A DNA stretch of 16,608 nt from an uncultured Bacteroidales bacterium (GCA_937892015.1 CALAUY010000164.1:1-16608); one strand, 5' to 3'. Positions 7,313-15,229 are shown, counted from the stretch's first letter. A program made the numbers and translations. Notes: a model not told the origin generated them from the sequence alone.

Positions 7313-8839
7313 ATGCAGAAAATTATCATCTTGGATTTTGGCAGCCAGACCACGCAGCTGATTGCCCGCCGAGTGCGCGAATTGAACACGTTCTGCGAGA
7401 TTTTGCCTTACAACAAATATCCCGCCGACGACCACGATATCATCGGGGTCATCCTCAGCGGCTCGCCGCTCAGCGTATATGCACCGGACGCTTTTCTGAC
7501 CGACCTTTCAGCCATCAGAGGGCATCTGCCTATCCTCGGCATCTGCTATGGAGCTCAACTTATCAGCCAAACCTACGGCGGCAAAGTGGAGAGTGCCGGT
7601 ACGCGCGAATATGGCCGTCAGCAACTGCATGTCATCGACGCGAAAAACCCGCTTTTTGCCGACTTCAACGACCACTCACAAGTGTGGATGTCGCACGGTG
7701 ATAGTATCACCCGCCTACCGGAGGGGGCGCATCGTATCGCTTCTACCGAGACGGTCGAGAACGCCGCATTTTGCATACCCGACCCGCAACCTATCTTCGG
7801 AGTGCAGTTCCACCCCGAGGTGTTCCATACGTTGCAGGGCTCTTTGTTGCTGAAAAACTTTGTCGTAAACATATGCGGCTCACAACAAGAGTGGAGTGCC
7901 GACCAATTCATAGAAACAACTGTGCACGAGCTGCGCGAACAGATTGGTTCCGACCACGTCATCCTCGGACTATCCGGCGGAGTGGATTCTTCCGTGGTAG
8001 CAGTCCTACTGAACCGAGCCATCGGAGACCAACTGACTTGTATCTTCGTTGACCATGGCATGCTTCGAAAGAACGAGTTCGCGTCCGTCATGAGCGATTA
8101 TAAACAACTCGGACTGAACGTGATAGGCGTGGATGCAAGCGAGAAGTTCCTCACCGATTTGGCAGGGGTAAGAGACCCGGAACAAAAGCGCAAAATCATC
8201 GGACGCGACTTTATCGAAGTGTTCACAGAAGAGGCTCGCAAAATCAAAGACGCCACATGGTTGGCTCAAGGCACTATCTATCCCGACCGCATCGAGAGTC
8301 TCAACATCACCGGCAAAATCATCAAGAGTCATCATAACGTGGGCGGTTTGCCCAAAGAGATGAACCTCAAGCTATGCGAGCCTCTGAGGTGGCTTTTCAA
8401 GGACGAAGTACGGCGCGTCGGGCGCAGTCTGGGCATGCCCGAACACCTCATTGGCCGACATCCGTTCCCCGGCCCGGGACTCGCCGTACGTATTCTCGGC
8501 GACATCACTCGCGAGAAGATTCGCATCCTCCAAGATGCAGACGATATCTACATCCGCATCCTCCGCGAGACGGGTCTCTACGATGAGATATGGCAGGCAG
8601 GTGCAATCCTCCTTAGCGACGTGCGTTCGGTGGGCGTGATGGGCGACGAACGCACGTACGAAAACCCCGTGGCACTACGGGCGGTTACATCCACCGATGC
8701 CATGACAGCCGACTGGGCACATATACCTCACGAGGTACTCGCCCGTATCAGTAATGAGATTATTAACAACGTGAAGGGCGTCAACCGAGTATGTTACGAC
8801 ATCTCGTCCAAACCGCCCTCAACCATCGAATGGGAATAA
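7313..8839 (+). CDS. guaA: GMP synthase (glutamine-hydrolysing)
   Basis: Aminates XMP to GMP using glutamine and ATP. The N-terminal class I amidotransferase domain has the nucleophile Cys78 in 'GICYGAQL' and the His167/Glu169 pair in 'FHPEV'. The ATP pyrophosphatase domain begins with the P-loop 'SGGVDSS' (221-227). The C-terminal dimerisation domain ends in the family signature 'YDISSKPPSTIEWE'. Length is 508 residues. The frame is open upstream to 7193, inside guaB, but only the ATG at 7313 gives the correct N-terminus 'MQKIIILDFGSQTTQL'. The sequence is strongly like Bacteroides GuaA. It lies 10 bp after guaB and 2 bp before purE. Confidence 0.97.
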   Translation: MQKIIILDFGSQTTQLIARRVRELNTFCEILPYNKYPADDHDIIGVILSGSPLSVYAPDAFLTDLSAIRGHLPILGICYGAQLISQTYGGKVESAGTREYGRQQLHVIDAKNPLFADFNDHSQVWMSHGDSITRLPEGAHRIASTETVENAAFCIPDPQPIFGVQFHPEVFHTLQGSLLLKNFVVNICGSQQEWSADQFIETTVHELREQIGSDHVILGLSGGVDSSVVAVLLNRAIGDQLTCIFVDHGMLRKNEFASVMSDYKQLGLNVIGVDASEKFLTDLAGVRDPEQKRKIIGRDFIEVFTEEARKIKDATWLAQGTIYPDRIESLNITGKIIKSHHNVGGLPKEMNLKLCEPLRWLFKDEVRRVGRSLGMPEHLIGRHPFPGPGLAVRILGDITREKIRILQDADDIYIRILRETGLYDEIWQAGAILLSDVRSVGVMGDERTYENPVALRAVTSTDAMTADWAHIPHEVLARISNEIINNVKGVNRVCYDISSKPPSTIEWE

Positions 8840-8841
8840 AC

Positions 8842-9309
8842 ATGAAAGTAGGAGTTATTATGGGCTCGACTTCCGACCTGCCCGTTATGCAGGCGGCTAT
8901 TGACACCCTCTTGTCGTTTGGAATAGAAGTAGATAAACGCGTCATCTCGGCGCATCGTGCACCGCATGCTCTCGTCGAATGGACCGAGTCGGCCGAAGGT
9001 CGTGGACTGAGTATCATCATCGCCGGTGCAGGCGGGGCGGCACATCTCGCGGGTGTCATCGCCGGACTCACCCACCTGCCCGTTATCGGTGTACCCGTGC
9101 GTTCGAAAACGCTTGACGGGCTCGACAGTCTCCTTTCTATGGTGCAGATGCCATCGGGTGTACCCGTTGCCACAGTGGCCATCGATGGGGCTAAAAATGC
9201 GGCATTGCTTGCGGTCAGCATCCTCTCGCTCGGGGATGCCTCGCTCCGCGAACAGTACATCCGTTTCCGTCACGAGCAAACAGAAAAAGTCTTAAACACC
9301 GTTATTTGA
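8842..9309 (+). CDS. purE: N5-carboxyaminoimidazole ribonucleotide mutase (class I)
   Basis: Rearranges N5-CAIR to CAIR in purine synthesis. Signature motifs are 'GSTSDLPVM' near the N-terminus, 'SAHRAPH' with the conserved His, and 'AGAGGAAHLAG', followed by 'DSLLSMVQMPSGVPVATV'. Length is 155 residues. Upstream ATGs at 8791 and 8830 lie inside guaA; 8842 gives the family N-terminus and follows the guaA stop by two bases. The 'RVISAHRAPH' and 'IIAGAGGAAHLAG' wording looks more Firmicutes-like than Bacteroides-like. purK, needed to make N5-CAIR in class I organisms, is not in the window. Confidence 0.94.
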   Translation: MKVGVIMGSTSDLPVMQAAIDTLLSFGIEVDKRVISAHRAPHALVEWTESAEGRGLSIIIAGAGGAAHLAGVIAGLTHLPVIGVPVRSKTLDGLDSLLSMVQMPSGVPVATVAIDGAKNAALLAVSILSLGDASLREQYIRFRHEQTEKVLNTVI

Positions 9310-9310
9310 C

Positions 9311-12300
9311 ATGAATTATCGCCTTTTTGTCGAGAAAAAAGAAGGATTTCGTATCGAGGCCGATAGTTTGCGCCGCGAACTGAACGAGAACCTCGGGTTG
9401 CATATCAGCTCGTTGCGGCTCTTCTGTGTGTACGACCTATTTGGTTTCTCTCCCGAACTGCTCGACCGCTGTCGGTACAGCGTTTTCGGTGAGATGGTAA
9501 CCGACGTAGTGACCGACGCGCTCGATATGCAAGGACTGCCTTGTTTGGCGGTTGAGTACATCCCGGGACAGTTCGACCAACGTGCCTCGTCGGCCATCGA
9601 TTGTGTCCATCTGATAGACCCTGATGCCGACATCGACATCCGCTCTGCCCGTCTGTTGCTCTTCGACGATACCGTCTTGACGACTGACCTCACTCGTATC
9701 AAGCACTATTATATCAATCCTGTTGAAGCGCGCGAGAAAGACCTCACTGTCCTCAGCAATCACCTATCCGCCGATGTTAAGCCCCTCGCCTCGTTAGAGG
9801 GCTTCACCAGCATGCCCCGCGAGCAGTACCCCGATTTCTGTAAGCAGTGGGGGCTGGCAATGAACGCTGACGACCTCGCTTGTGTTGCCGATTATTTCCG
9901 TAACGAGCAACGCGACCCTACCGAGACCGAACTCCGCATACTCGACACGTATTGGTCCGACCACTGCCGACACACCACGTTCACTACTATCCTCAAAGAT
10001 ATTCAAGTGGAGGACTCGTTCATAAAGGAGGATATTGAAAACGAAATCAAGGCGTTCCACCATATCCGTGCCGAACTGGGTCGCACCGACAAGCCCCTCT
10101 GTCTCATGGAACTCGCCACCATCGGTGCACGATACCTCCGTCAACAAGGATTGCTCGATGACCTCGAGGTCAGTGAAGAGAACAACGCCTGCTCCATCTA
10201 TATCGATGTCGATGTGGACGACCGCACGGAGCGGTGGCTCCTTCAGTTCAAGAACGAGACGCATAATCACCCCACCGAGATTGAACCATTCGGTGGTGCC
10301 AGTACGTGTCTCGGTGGTGCTATTCGTGACCCGCTCTCCGGTCGAGCTTATGTCTATCAAGCAATGCGTGTCACGGGCGCGGGAGATATCTATGCGCCTG
10401 TTAATCAGACGCTTGCAGGCAAACTGCCGCAACAAGTCATCTCGCGCAAAGCCGCTGCCGGGTATTCTTCGTACGGCAATCAGATAGGTCTTGCCACCAC
10501 GCATGTGCGCGAGATTTACCACCCCTCCTATGTGGCCAAACGCCTCGAAGTGGGGGCGGTTGTCGGTGCTGTACCTGCCGATGCCGTCCGACGCGAGAGT
10601 CCCACACCGGGCGATGTGATTCTCCTTCTCGGCGGACGAACAGGGCGCGACGGGATAGGTGGCGCAACAGGTTCGAGCAAGGAGCACACCGAAACATCAC
10701 TGGAGTCTTGTGGAAGTGAGGTACAGAAAGGGAATGCACCTGAAGAGCGCAAGATACAGCGTCTCTTCCGTCGCCCCGAGGTGACCCGTCTTATCAAGAA
10801 GTCCAACGACTTTGGAGCCGGAGGTGTCAGTGTCGCCATCGGCGAACTGGCAGAGGGACTCGACATCTACCTCGACCGCGTCCCCACCAAATACTCTGGT
10901 CTCAACCCCACTGAACTGGCCATCTCCGAGTCACAAGAACGCATGGCGGTGGTGGTGGAGAAAAACGACCGGGCTACCTTTGAGCACTTCTGTCGCCTCG
11001 ATAACATTGAGGTCACTCACGTGGCAGATGTGACCGATACAGGACGCATGCGGCAGTATTACAAAGGACAACTCGTTGCCGATCTCAGCCGCGCTTTCAT
11101 CGACTCTGCCGGTGCCCGTCATTACGCCCGTGCCGTCATCTTGCCCGTCCCGAACAAAAACCCCTTCCACCCCGAGAACTGGCTCGAGTACGGGTACAAT
11201 AACCTCGAGAATAGGCTCAACTCCGAGTACATTTCCGACTCCTCCCCTAAGTTAGGGGAGGGGGATCGCTTGCGGTGGAGGGGTATGAACCTCATAGACC
11301 GCATCAAAACCGTCCTCCGCTCACCCAACGTCACCTCTCAAAAAGGACTCATCGAGCAGTTCGATGCCACTATCGGTCGCTCCACGGTCCTCATGCCGTT
11401 CGGTGGACGACTCCAACGCTCCGAGACACAAGTCAGCGTACAGAAACTGCCAACCGACGGCTTTACTAACACCGCCTCTATCATGGCGTTCGGTTACAAC
11501 CCCTATCTGTCCGAGTGGAGCCCCTACCACGGTGCCGCGTATGCCATCATCGAGGCGTGCAGTAAAGTGGTCGCGGCAGGTGCCGACTTCTCGCACATGC
11601 GTTTCTCTTATCAAGAGTATTTCGAGCGTATGACCCCCGACCCACACTCGTGGGGCAAACCTCTCTCCGCACTACTCGGTGCACTTAAGATGCAACGAGC
11701 ACTTCACCTCCCCTCCATCGGCGGCAAAGACTCGATGTCCGGCACGTTCGAGCATATATCCGTCCCGCCTACACTCATTGCGTTCGGTATCACCACCGTG
11801 GACGCGCGCCACGTCATCAGTACCGACCTCAAGCAGACAGGCAACATGCTCCTTCTCTACAAGCACACACCCCTCGCCAACCATATGCCTGACACCGACC
11901 AGCTCCGCAGCATGTGGGCAGAAATCCACAGGGGTATTCTCTCCGGAGAAATAGTTTCCGCCTATGCCATCGGTTTTGGAGGCCTCACAGAGGCACTCGC
12001 GAAGATGTCGTTCGGCAACGAACTTGGCGTTGATATCCATGTCGATGAAGACCTCCTCTTCGATGGTCTTTATGGTAGTATAGTAGTAGAAGTTTATCGT
12101 TACCTGGAGAAAGGAGCTCCGATACTTCTTGGTACGGTTACCGATAGTTCTGACCTCGTCTTCAATGGTACGTCCGTCAGTCGCGAAGAACTCTATAATG
12201 CCTGCACGACTCCGTTCCGAAAGGTCTATCCTGCCACGGCCGAACCTGCACACCACGACCTCTTGCCCGCACGCTTACGTCTCAACGCCGTCACGCCACC

Positions 12301-13141
12301 CGCACCCGTACGGCCTGCACCCATGCAGCAGTCTGCACCAATCGTGTATATGCCGGTCTTCCCGGGTACGAACTGCGATTACGATAGTGCCAAGGCATGG
12401 CGAACCGCAGGCGCGGAGGTCCGGACTACCATCTTCCGCAACCTCACAGAACAGGATGTCATTGCCTCTATTGACGAGATGGTCACGCATCTCCGTCAGG
12501 CTCACATACTCATGCTTGCCGGTGGCTTCTCTCTTGGCGACGAACCCGACGGGTCTGCCAAGTTCATCGTCTCGGTCCTCAACAACAGCCTCGTTACCCG
12601 CGCTGTTGAAGACCTGCTCTCCCGCGGAGGACTTATCCTCGGCATCTGCAATGGCTTCCAGGCCCTTATCAAGTCAGGGCTACTCCCCTACGGACACCTC
12701 GGCATGGTCACGCCCGACAGCCCCACACTCTTCCGAAACGATATCAACCGCCACGTCTCGCAGATGGTCACCACCACAGTCGCCTCAACCCACAGTCCAT
12801 GGCTCAATGGCATGACCCTCGGAGAACTCCATAGCATTGCCGTCTCGCACGGCGAGGGCAAACTGGTTGTAAACGAAGCACTTGCACGCCAACTCTTCGA
12901 GAACAACCAAGTCGCTTTCCGCTATGCCGACCCAATCACCGGTGAACCCACAATGGAGTCGCCTTACAACCCCAACGGCTCATGTTACGCCATCGAGGGA
13001 CTCCTCTCGCCAAGCGGACAAATACTCGGCAAAATGGGGCATACCGAGCGGTGGGAAGACGGTGTGTTCACGAATATCGCCGGCAACAAAAGGCAACCGT
13101 TGTTCGAAAACGCAGTCAAATATTTTAAAGAAACAAAATAA
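9311..13141 (+). CDS. purL: Phosphoribosylformylglycinamidine synthase, large single-chain
   Basis: Converts FGAR, ATP and glutamine to FGAM. All parts are in one chain of 1276 residues: an N-terminal PurS-like region ('RLFVEKKEGF'), a linker with 'DTYWSDHCRHTTF', and two synthetase halves with 'FKNETHNHPTEIEPFGG' (313 on). Then comes a glutaminase domain with Cys1113 in 'LGICNGFQ' and His1244/Glu1246 in 'GHTER'. From memory, this fold order and the 'FVEKK' start match the clostridial large PurL, whereas Bacteroides PurL starts quite differently. Residues 643-659, in the variable linker before the second synthetase half, are encoded by a palindromic insertion. Its Leu codons are mostly CTC, unlike pyrD or purM's 3' half. 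It starts one base after the purE stop. Confidence 0.95.
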   Translation: MNYRLFVEKKEGFRIEADSLRRELNENLGLHISSLRLFCVYDLFGFSPELLDRCRYSVFGEMVTDVVTDALDMQGLPCLAVEYIPGQFDQRASSAIDCVHLIDPDADIDIRSARLLLFDDTVLTTDLTRIKHYYINPVEAREKDLTVLSNHLSADVKPLASLEGFTSMPREQYPDFCKQWGLAMNADDLACVADYFRNEQRDPTETELRILDTYWSDHCRHTTFTTILKDIQVEDSFIKEDIENEIKAFHHIRAELGRTDKPLCLMELATIGARYLRQQGLLDDLEVSEENNACSIYIDVDVDDRTERWLLQFKNETHNHPTEIEPFGGASTCLGGAIRDPLSGRAYVYQAMRVTGAGDIYAPVNQTLAGKLPQQVISRKAAAGYSSYGNQIGLATTHVREIYHPSYVAKRLEVGAVVGAVPADAVRRESPTPGDVILLLGGRTGRDGIGGATGSSKEHTETSLESCGSEVQKGNAPEERKIQRLFRRPEVTRLIKKSNDFGAGGVSVAIGELAEGLDIYLDRVPTKYSGLNPTELAISESQERMAVVVEKNDRATFEHFCRLDNIEVTHVADVTDTGRMRQYYKGQLVADLSRAFIDSAGARHYARAVILPVPNKNPFHPENWLEYGYNNLENRLNSEYISDSSPKLGEGDRLRWRGMNLIDRIKTVLRSPNVTSQKGLIEQFDATIGRSTVLMPFGGRLQRSETQVSVQKLPTDGFTNTASIMAFGYNPYLSEWSPYHGAAYAIIEACSKVVAAGADFSHMRFSYQEYFERMTPDPHSWGKPLSALLGALKMQRALHLPSIGGKDSMSGTFEHISVPPTLIAFGITTVDARHVISTDLKQTGNMLLLYKHTPLANHMPDTDQLRSMWAEIHRGILSGEIVSAYAIGFGGLTEALAKMSFGNELGVDIHVDEDLLFDGLYGSIVVEVYRYLEKGAPILLGTVTDSSDLVFNGTSVSREELYNACTTPFRKVYPATAEPAHHDLLPARLRLNAVTPPAPVRPAPMQQSAPIVYMPVFPGTNCDYDSAKAWRTAGAEVRTTIFRNLTEQDVIASIDEMVTHLRQAHILMLAGGFSLGDEPDGSAKFIVSVLNNSLVTRAVEDLLSRGGLILGICNGFQALIKSGLLPYGHLGMVTPDSPTLFRNDINRHVSQMVTTTVASTHSPWLNGMTLGELHSIAVSHGEGKLVVNEALARQLFENNQVAFRYADPITGEPTMESPYNPNGSCYAIEGLLSPSGQILGKMGHTERWEDGVFTNIAGNKRQPLFENAVKYFKETK
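11239..11284 (+). repeat. Palindromic repeat-like element inserted in frame in purL
   Basis: A perfect 10-bp inverted repeat, CCTCCCCTAA (11241-11250) and TTAGGGGAGG (11252-11261), is separated by one G. One further C-G pair (11239/11263) lies beyond a T-G pair. A G-rich tail follows to GGAGGGGT (11277-11284). It is translated without a stop as 'DSSPKLGEGDRLRWRG' (residues 643-658), between 'NNLENRLNSEYIS' and 'MNLIDRIKTV', a stretch that varies among PurL proteins. The form recalls short C4/G4 palindromic repeats scattered in Bacteroidetes genomes and the protein-coding palindromic elements of Rickettsia. No second copy was seen in this window. Confidence 0.6.
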
Positions 13142-13146
13142 CAACT

Positions 13147-14175
13147 ATGGCTCAACATTACGAAGCGGCCGGCGTTAACCTCGAGGCCGGATACGAAGTA
13201 GTTAGTCGCATCAAGTCGCATGTCCGTTCCACCGAACGCAAAGGCTCGATGGGCTCTATCGGCTCATTTGGCGGCATGTTCGATCTCTCCGCACTCAACA
13301 TCAAAGAGCCCGTCTTAGTCAGCGGGACAGATGGTGTCGGCACCAAACTTAAGATTGCCTTTGCGATGGATTGCCACGACACCATCGGCATCGATGCCGT
13401 TGCCATGTGCGTCAACGATGTACTCGCACAAGGTGCCGAACCACTCATCTTCCTCGACTATATCGCCACCGGACACAACCGCCCTGCACAAATAGAGGCC
13501 ATCGTCAGCGGCGTTGCCGAGGGCTGTCGTCAGGCCGGATGCGCACTCGTTGGAGGCGAAACGGCTGAAATGCCCGGCATGTACCCGGACGGGGAATATG
13601 ACCTGGCGGGTTTTGCGGTCGGTGTGGCGGAAAAAGACCGGCTGATTGACGGGTCAAAGATCATCCCCGGGGACGTGGTCATTGGGTTGGCATCCTCAGG
13701 CATCCATTCCAACGGCTATTCATTGGTCAGGCGCATCATTGAGGTTGCCAGACCGGACCTGGAGGCGGATTTCCATGGCAGGTCCCTGGCAGATGCCCTG
13801 ATGCAGCCGACCCGTATCTATGTGAAACCCCTGCTGAAATTGATGGCGGCCGTTGAGGTCAAGGGCATGGCGCATATCACAGGCGGCGGCCTGGTCGAGA
13901 ACATTCCCCGCGTGCTGCCAGACAGTGTTGTGGCGGAAATCCAGAAAGCCGCATGGGAAATGCCGCCGCTGTTCAGCTGGTTGCAGGAAAACGGCAATGT
14001 GGCGGATGACGAGATGCACCGGGTCTTCAACTGCGGTATCGGCATGGCAGTCATTGTTGCCAGGGAAGATGCGGAAAAAGCCATCGCCTTGCTCAGGGAA
14101 TCTGGCGAGACCGTCTGGCAGATCGGCGGCATCCGCCAACGCACCGGCGGGGAACCGCAGACGGCCGTCAGATAG
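13147..14175 (+). CDS. purM: Phosphoribosylformylglycinamidine cyclo-ligase, chimeric
   Basis: AIR synthetase, using ATP to close FGAM to AIR directly after PurL. Visible motifs are 'SGTDGVGTKLKIAF', 'GIDAVAMCVNDVLAQGAEP', 'GGETAEMPGMY', 'ASSGIHSNGYSLVR' and 'HITGGGLVENIPR'. The 342-residue frame is complete and would look functional. However, residues 1 to about 135 ('AAGVNLEAGYEVV', 'STERKGSMG') continue the style of region A, with CTC-rich leucines. From about residue 146 ('PDGEYDLAGFAVGVAEKDRLIDG') the protein reads like betaproteobacterial PurM and leucines become CTG/TTG. The switch falls inside the conserved 'GGETAEMPGMY' (about 13543-13584). The start ATG follows purL by 5 bp without a Shine-Dalgarno. 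I judge the gene an artificial or recombined hybrid. Confidence 0.85.
   Translation: MAQHYEAAGVNLEAGYEVVSRIKSHVRSTERKGSMGSIGSFGGMFDLSALNIKEPVLVSGTDGVGTKLKIAFAMDCHDTIGIDAVAMCVNDVLAQGAEPLIFLDYIATGHNRPAQIEAIVSGVAEGCRQAGCALVGGETAEMPGMYPDGEYDLAGFAVGVAEKDRLIDGSKIIPGDVVIGLASSGIHSNGYSLVRRIIEVARPDLEADFHGRSLADALMQPTRIYVKPLLKLMAAVEVKGMAHITGGGLVENIPRVLPDSVVAEIQKAAWEMPPLFSWLQENGNVADDEMHRVFNCGIGMAVIVAREDAEKAIALLRESGETVWQIGGIRQRTGGEPQTAVR
13543..13584 (+). other. Putative chimeric junction 1, within purM
   Basis: Codons 133-146 encode a motif nearly invariant in PurM. Upstream sequence fits the operon of region A and downstream sequence fits a betaproteobacterium. The exact base cannot be fixed because both parents should be near-identical here. 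Confidence 0.65.
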
Positions 14176-14195
14176 CCTTCAGGGGGCTTGGCATG

Positions 14196-14224
14196 AAAAT
14201 GGCATCCAGCGTGGATGCCATTTT
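14196..14224. terminator. Bidirectional terminator between purM and tRNA-Arg
   Basis: A perfect 12-bp stem, AAAATGGCATCC (14196-14207) and GGATGCCATTTT (14213-14224), has an AGCGT loop. The A-run on one side and T-run on the other make it work in both directions. It lies 20 bp after the purM stop and 12 bp beyond the tRNA 3' end, so it would end both converging transcripts. The T-run is short (four plus TCT), so strength is uncertain. Confidence 0.75.
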
Positions 14225-14235
14225 CTGTATGGGGG

Positions 14236-14311
14236 TGGCGCACCCGGCGGGGATCGAACCCACAACCCCTGCCTTCGGAGGGCAGTACTCTATCCATTGA
14301 GCTACGGGTGC
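14236..14311 (-). tRNA. tRNA-Arg (anticodon CCG)
   Basis: On the minus strand a full cloverleaf can be drawn. The acceptor stem GCACCCG pairs with CGGGTGC, the D arm is GCTC/GAGT, and the anticodon stem CTGCC/GGCAG encloses loop CTCCGAA. The T arm GTGGG/CCCGC encloses TTCGATC. The anticodon is CCG (complement of 14276-14278), reading the Arg codon CGG. The discriminator is G and the CCA end is encoded (14236-14238). An encoded CCA is usual in Betaproteobacteria but, to my knowledge, uncommon in Bacteroidales, which fits the flanking region B. Confidence 0.95.
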
Positions 14312-14371
14312 GTGTAGAGCCGACATTCTACCGCATCTGGCGCAAAACATCTGCATTAATTCAAGAGAATC

Positions 14372-15166
14372 TCATCTCGCATGGGGCGGGTTCTGGACAA
14401 AATAAGCCTTGATCCCGTTCATGATGGCATTGGCGACCGCTTCCTGATGGGATTCCGATTTGAGTTTCACCTCTTCTTCCGGGTTGGAAATGAAAGCCGT
14501 CTCAACCAGGATGCTCGGGATATCCGGGGCTTTCAGGACAGCGAAAGCCGCCTGCTCGACATAAGATTTGTGCAGGGAATTGATTTTGCCCATTTCTTTC
14601 AGCACATGGTTCGCCAGTTTCATACTCTGCTTGATCTGGCCGGATACAGACATATCCACCAGCACGCTGGCGACCTGGCTGTCCTGATGCTTGATGTTGA
14701 TGCCGCCGATCAGGTCAGAGGCGTTTTCCCGGTTGGCAAGGGTGCGGGCGGTCGCCGAGGAAGCGCCTTTCTCAGACAGGACAAAGACCGATGAACCATG
14801 GGCGGCGGACGAGGTGGCGGCGTCGGCATGGATGGAGATGAACAGGTCCGCATTCATGTTGTTGGCAATGTCGGCCCGGCCGCTCAGGGTAACGAAGCGG
14901 TCGTCAGAGCGCGTCAGCACGGCCTTGACGCCCGGACATGATTCGGCGATCTTGCGGGAAAGCCTTTTGGAGATGTCCAGGGTAAGGTTTTTCTCATAAG
15001 TTTTCTTGTCCTTGCTGATACACCCGGAATCATGTCCCCCGTGTCCGGGGTCGATGACGATGGTGGACAATTTCAGGCGGTCCTGCCCGGAGGCCGGAAA
15101 AGGCACAATGCTTGCAGAAAGAAGAAGGACCATCAGGACCTGTATGGGGCGGTGAATGCGCTTCAT
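14372..15166 (-). CDS. N-acetylmuramoyl-L-alanine amidase (Amidase_3), chimeric
   Basis: Secreted zinc amidase that cleaves the bond between muramic acid and the stem peptide in peptidoglycan. Residues 1 to about 28 form a signal peptide ('IQVLMVLLLSASIV'). Zinc ligands are His42 ('IDPGHGG'), Glu58 ('YEKN') and His113 ('SIHAD'), and catalytic Glu222 lies in 'SILVETAFISNPEEE'. The N-terminal 115 residues ('SGCISKDKKTYEKNLTLDISKRL', 'ADIANNMNADLF') look like the Bacteroidales enzyme. From 'SSAAHGSSVFVLSEKG' on ('ENASDLIGG', 'VEQAAFAVLKAPDIPSIL', 'YFVQNPP') the protein reads like betaproteobacterial AmiC. The change falls at 'ADLFISIHADA'. Start 15166 was chosen for its Lys/Arg-rich signal; ATG 15172 would add two residues. 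Whole but probably a hybrid. Confidence 0.82.
   Translation of the reverse strand: MKRIHRPIQVLMVLLLSASIVPFPASGQDRLKLSTIVIDPGHGGHDSGCISKDKKTYEKNLTLDISKRLSRKIAESCPGVKAVLTRSDDRFVTLSGRADIANNMNADLFISIHADAATSSAAHGSSVFVLSEKGASSATARTLANRENASDLIGGINIKHQDSQVASVLVDMSVSGQIKQSMKLANHVLKEMGKINSLHKSYVEQAAFAVLKAPDIPSILVETAFISNPEEEVKLKSESHQEAVANAIMNGIKAYFVQNPPHAR
14815..14852 (-). other. Putative chimeric junction 2, within the amidase gene
   Basis: These bases encode 'NADLFISIHADAAT', shared by the Bacteroidales amidase and betaproteobacterial AmiC. Family resemblance changes across it. The exact breakpoint is hidden by the conserved motif. Confidence 0.6.
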
Positions 15167-15176
15167 CGGCATGCCG

Positions 15177-15208
15177 TTTTGAATTGATTGAAATTTGTCG
15201 TACTTTTG
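15177..15208 (+). promoter_or_regulatory. Bacteroidetes-type promoter of lptD
   Basis: The -33 box TTTTG (15177-15181), a 19-bp spacer and the -7 box TACTTTTG (15201-15208) match TTTG-N19-TAnnTTTG. The predicted start near 15215 lies just before the proposed lptD start codon, which argues against the upstream TTG at 15188. Confidence 0.65.
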
Positions 15209-15215
15209 CTGATTG

Positions 15216-15223
15216 CAAATATA
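15216..15223 (-). promoter_or_regulatory. Minus-strand -7 box for the amidase gene
   Basis: On the minus strand these bases read TATATTTG, an exact TAnnTTTG. No good TTTG lies 19-21 bp upstream, so the -33 box is weak. The start would be near 15208, about 40 nt before the amidase ATG. It stands back-to-back with the lptD promoter, 7 bp from its -7 box. Confidence 0.45.
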
Positions 15224-15229
15224 AGCAAT

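Noticed and set aside
9794..10687. Minus-strand open frame of 297 codons.
   Set aside because: It is antisense to well-conserved purL motifs and has no recognisable domain.
12129..12815. Long plus-strand open frame of 228 codons.
   Set aside because: It lies wholly inside purL in another frame, is Ser/Arg/Pro-rich with no family resemblance, and is a shadow of the GC-skewed codons of purL.
13600..14830. Insert carrying a tRNA, considered as an integrated mobile island.
   Set aside because: There is no integrase, no direct repeats or att sites, and both ends lie in conserved protein motifs rather than at the tRNA.
15188..15229. Upstream TTG giving an lptD N-terminus 14 residues longer.
   Set aside because: It lies within the predicted promoter (-7 box at 15201-15208), and the signal peptide is better formed from the TTG at 15230.
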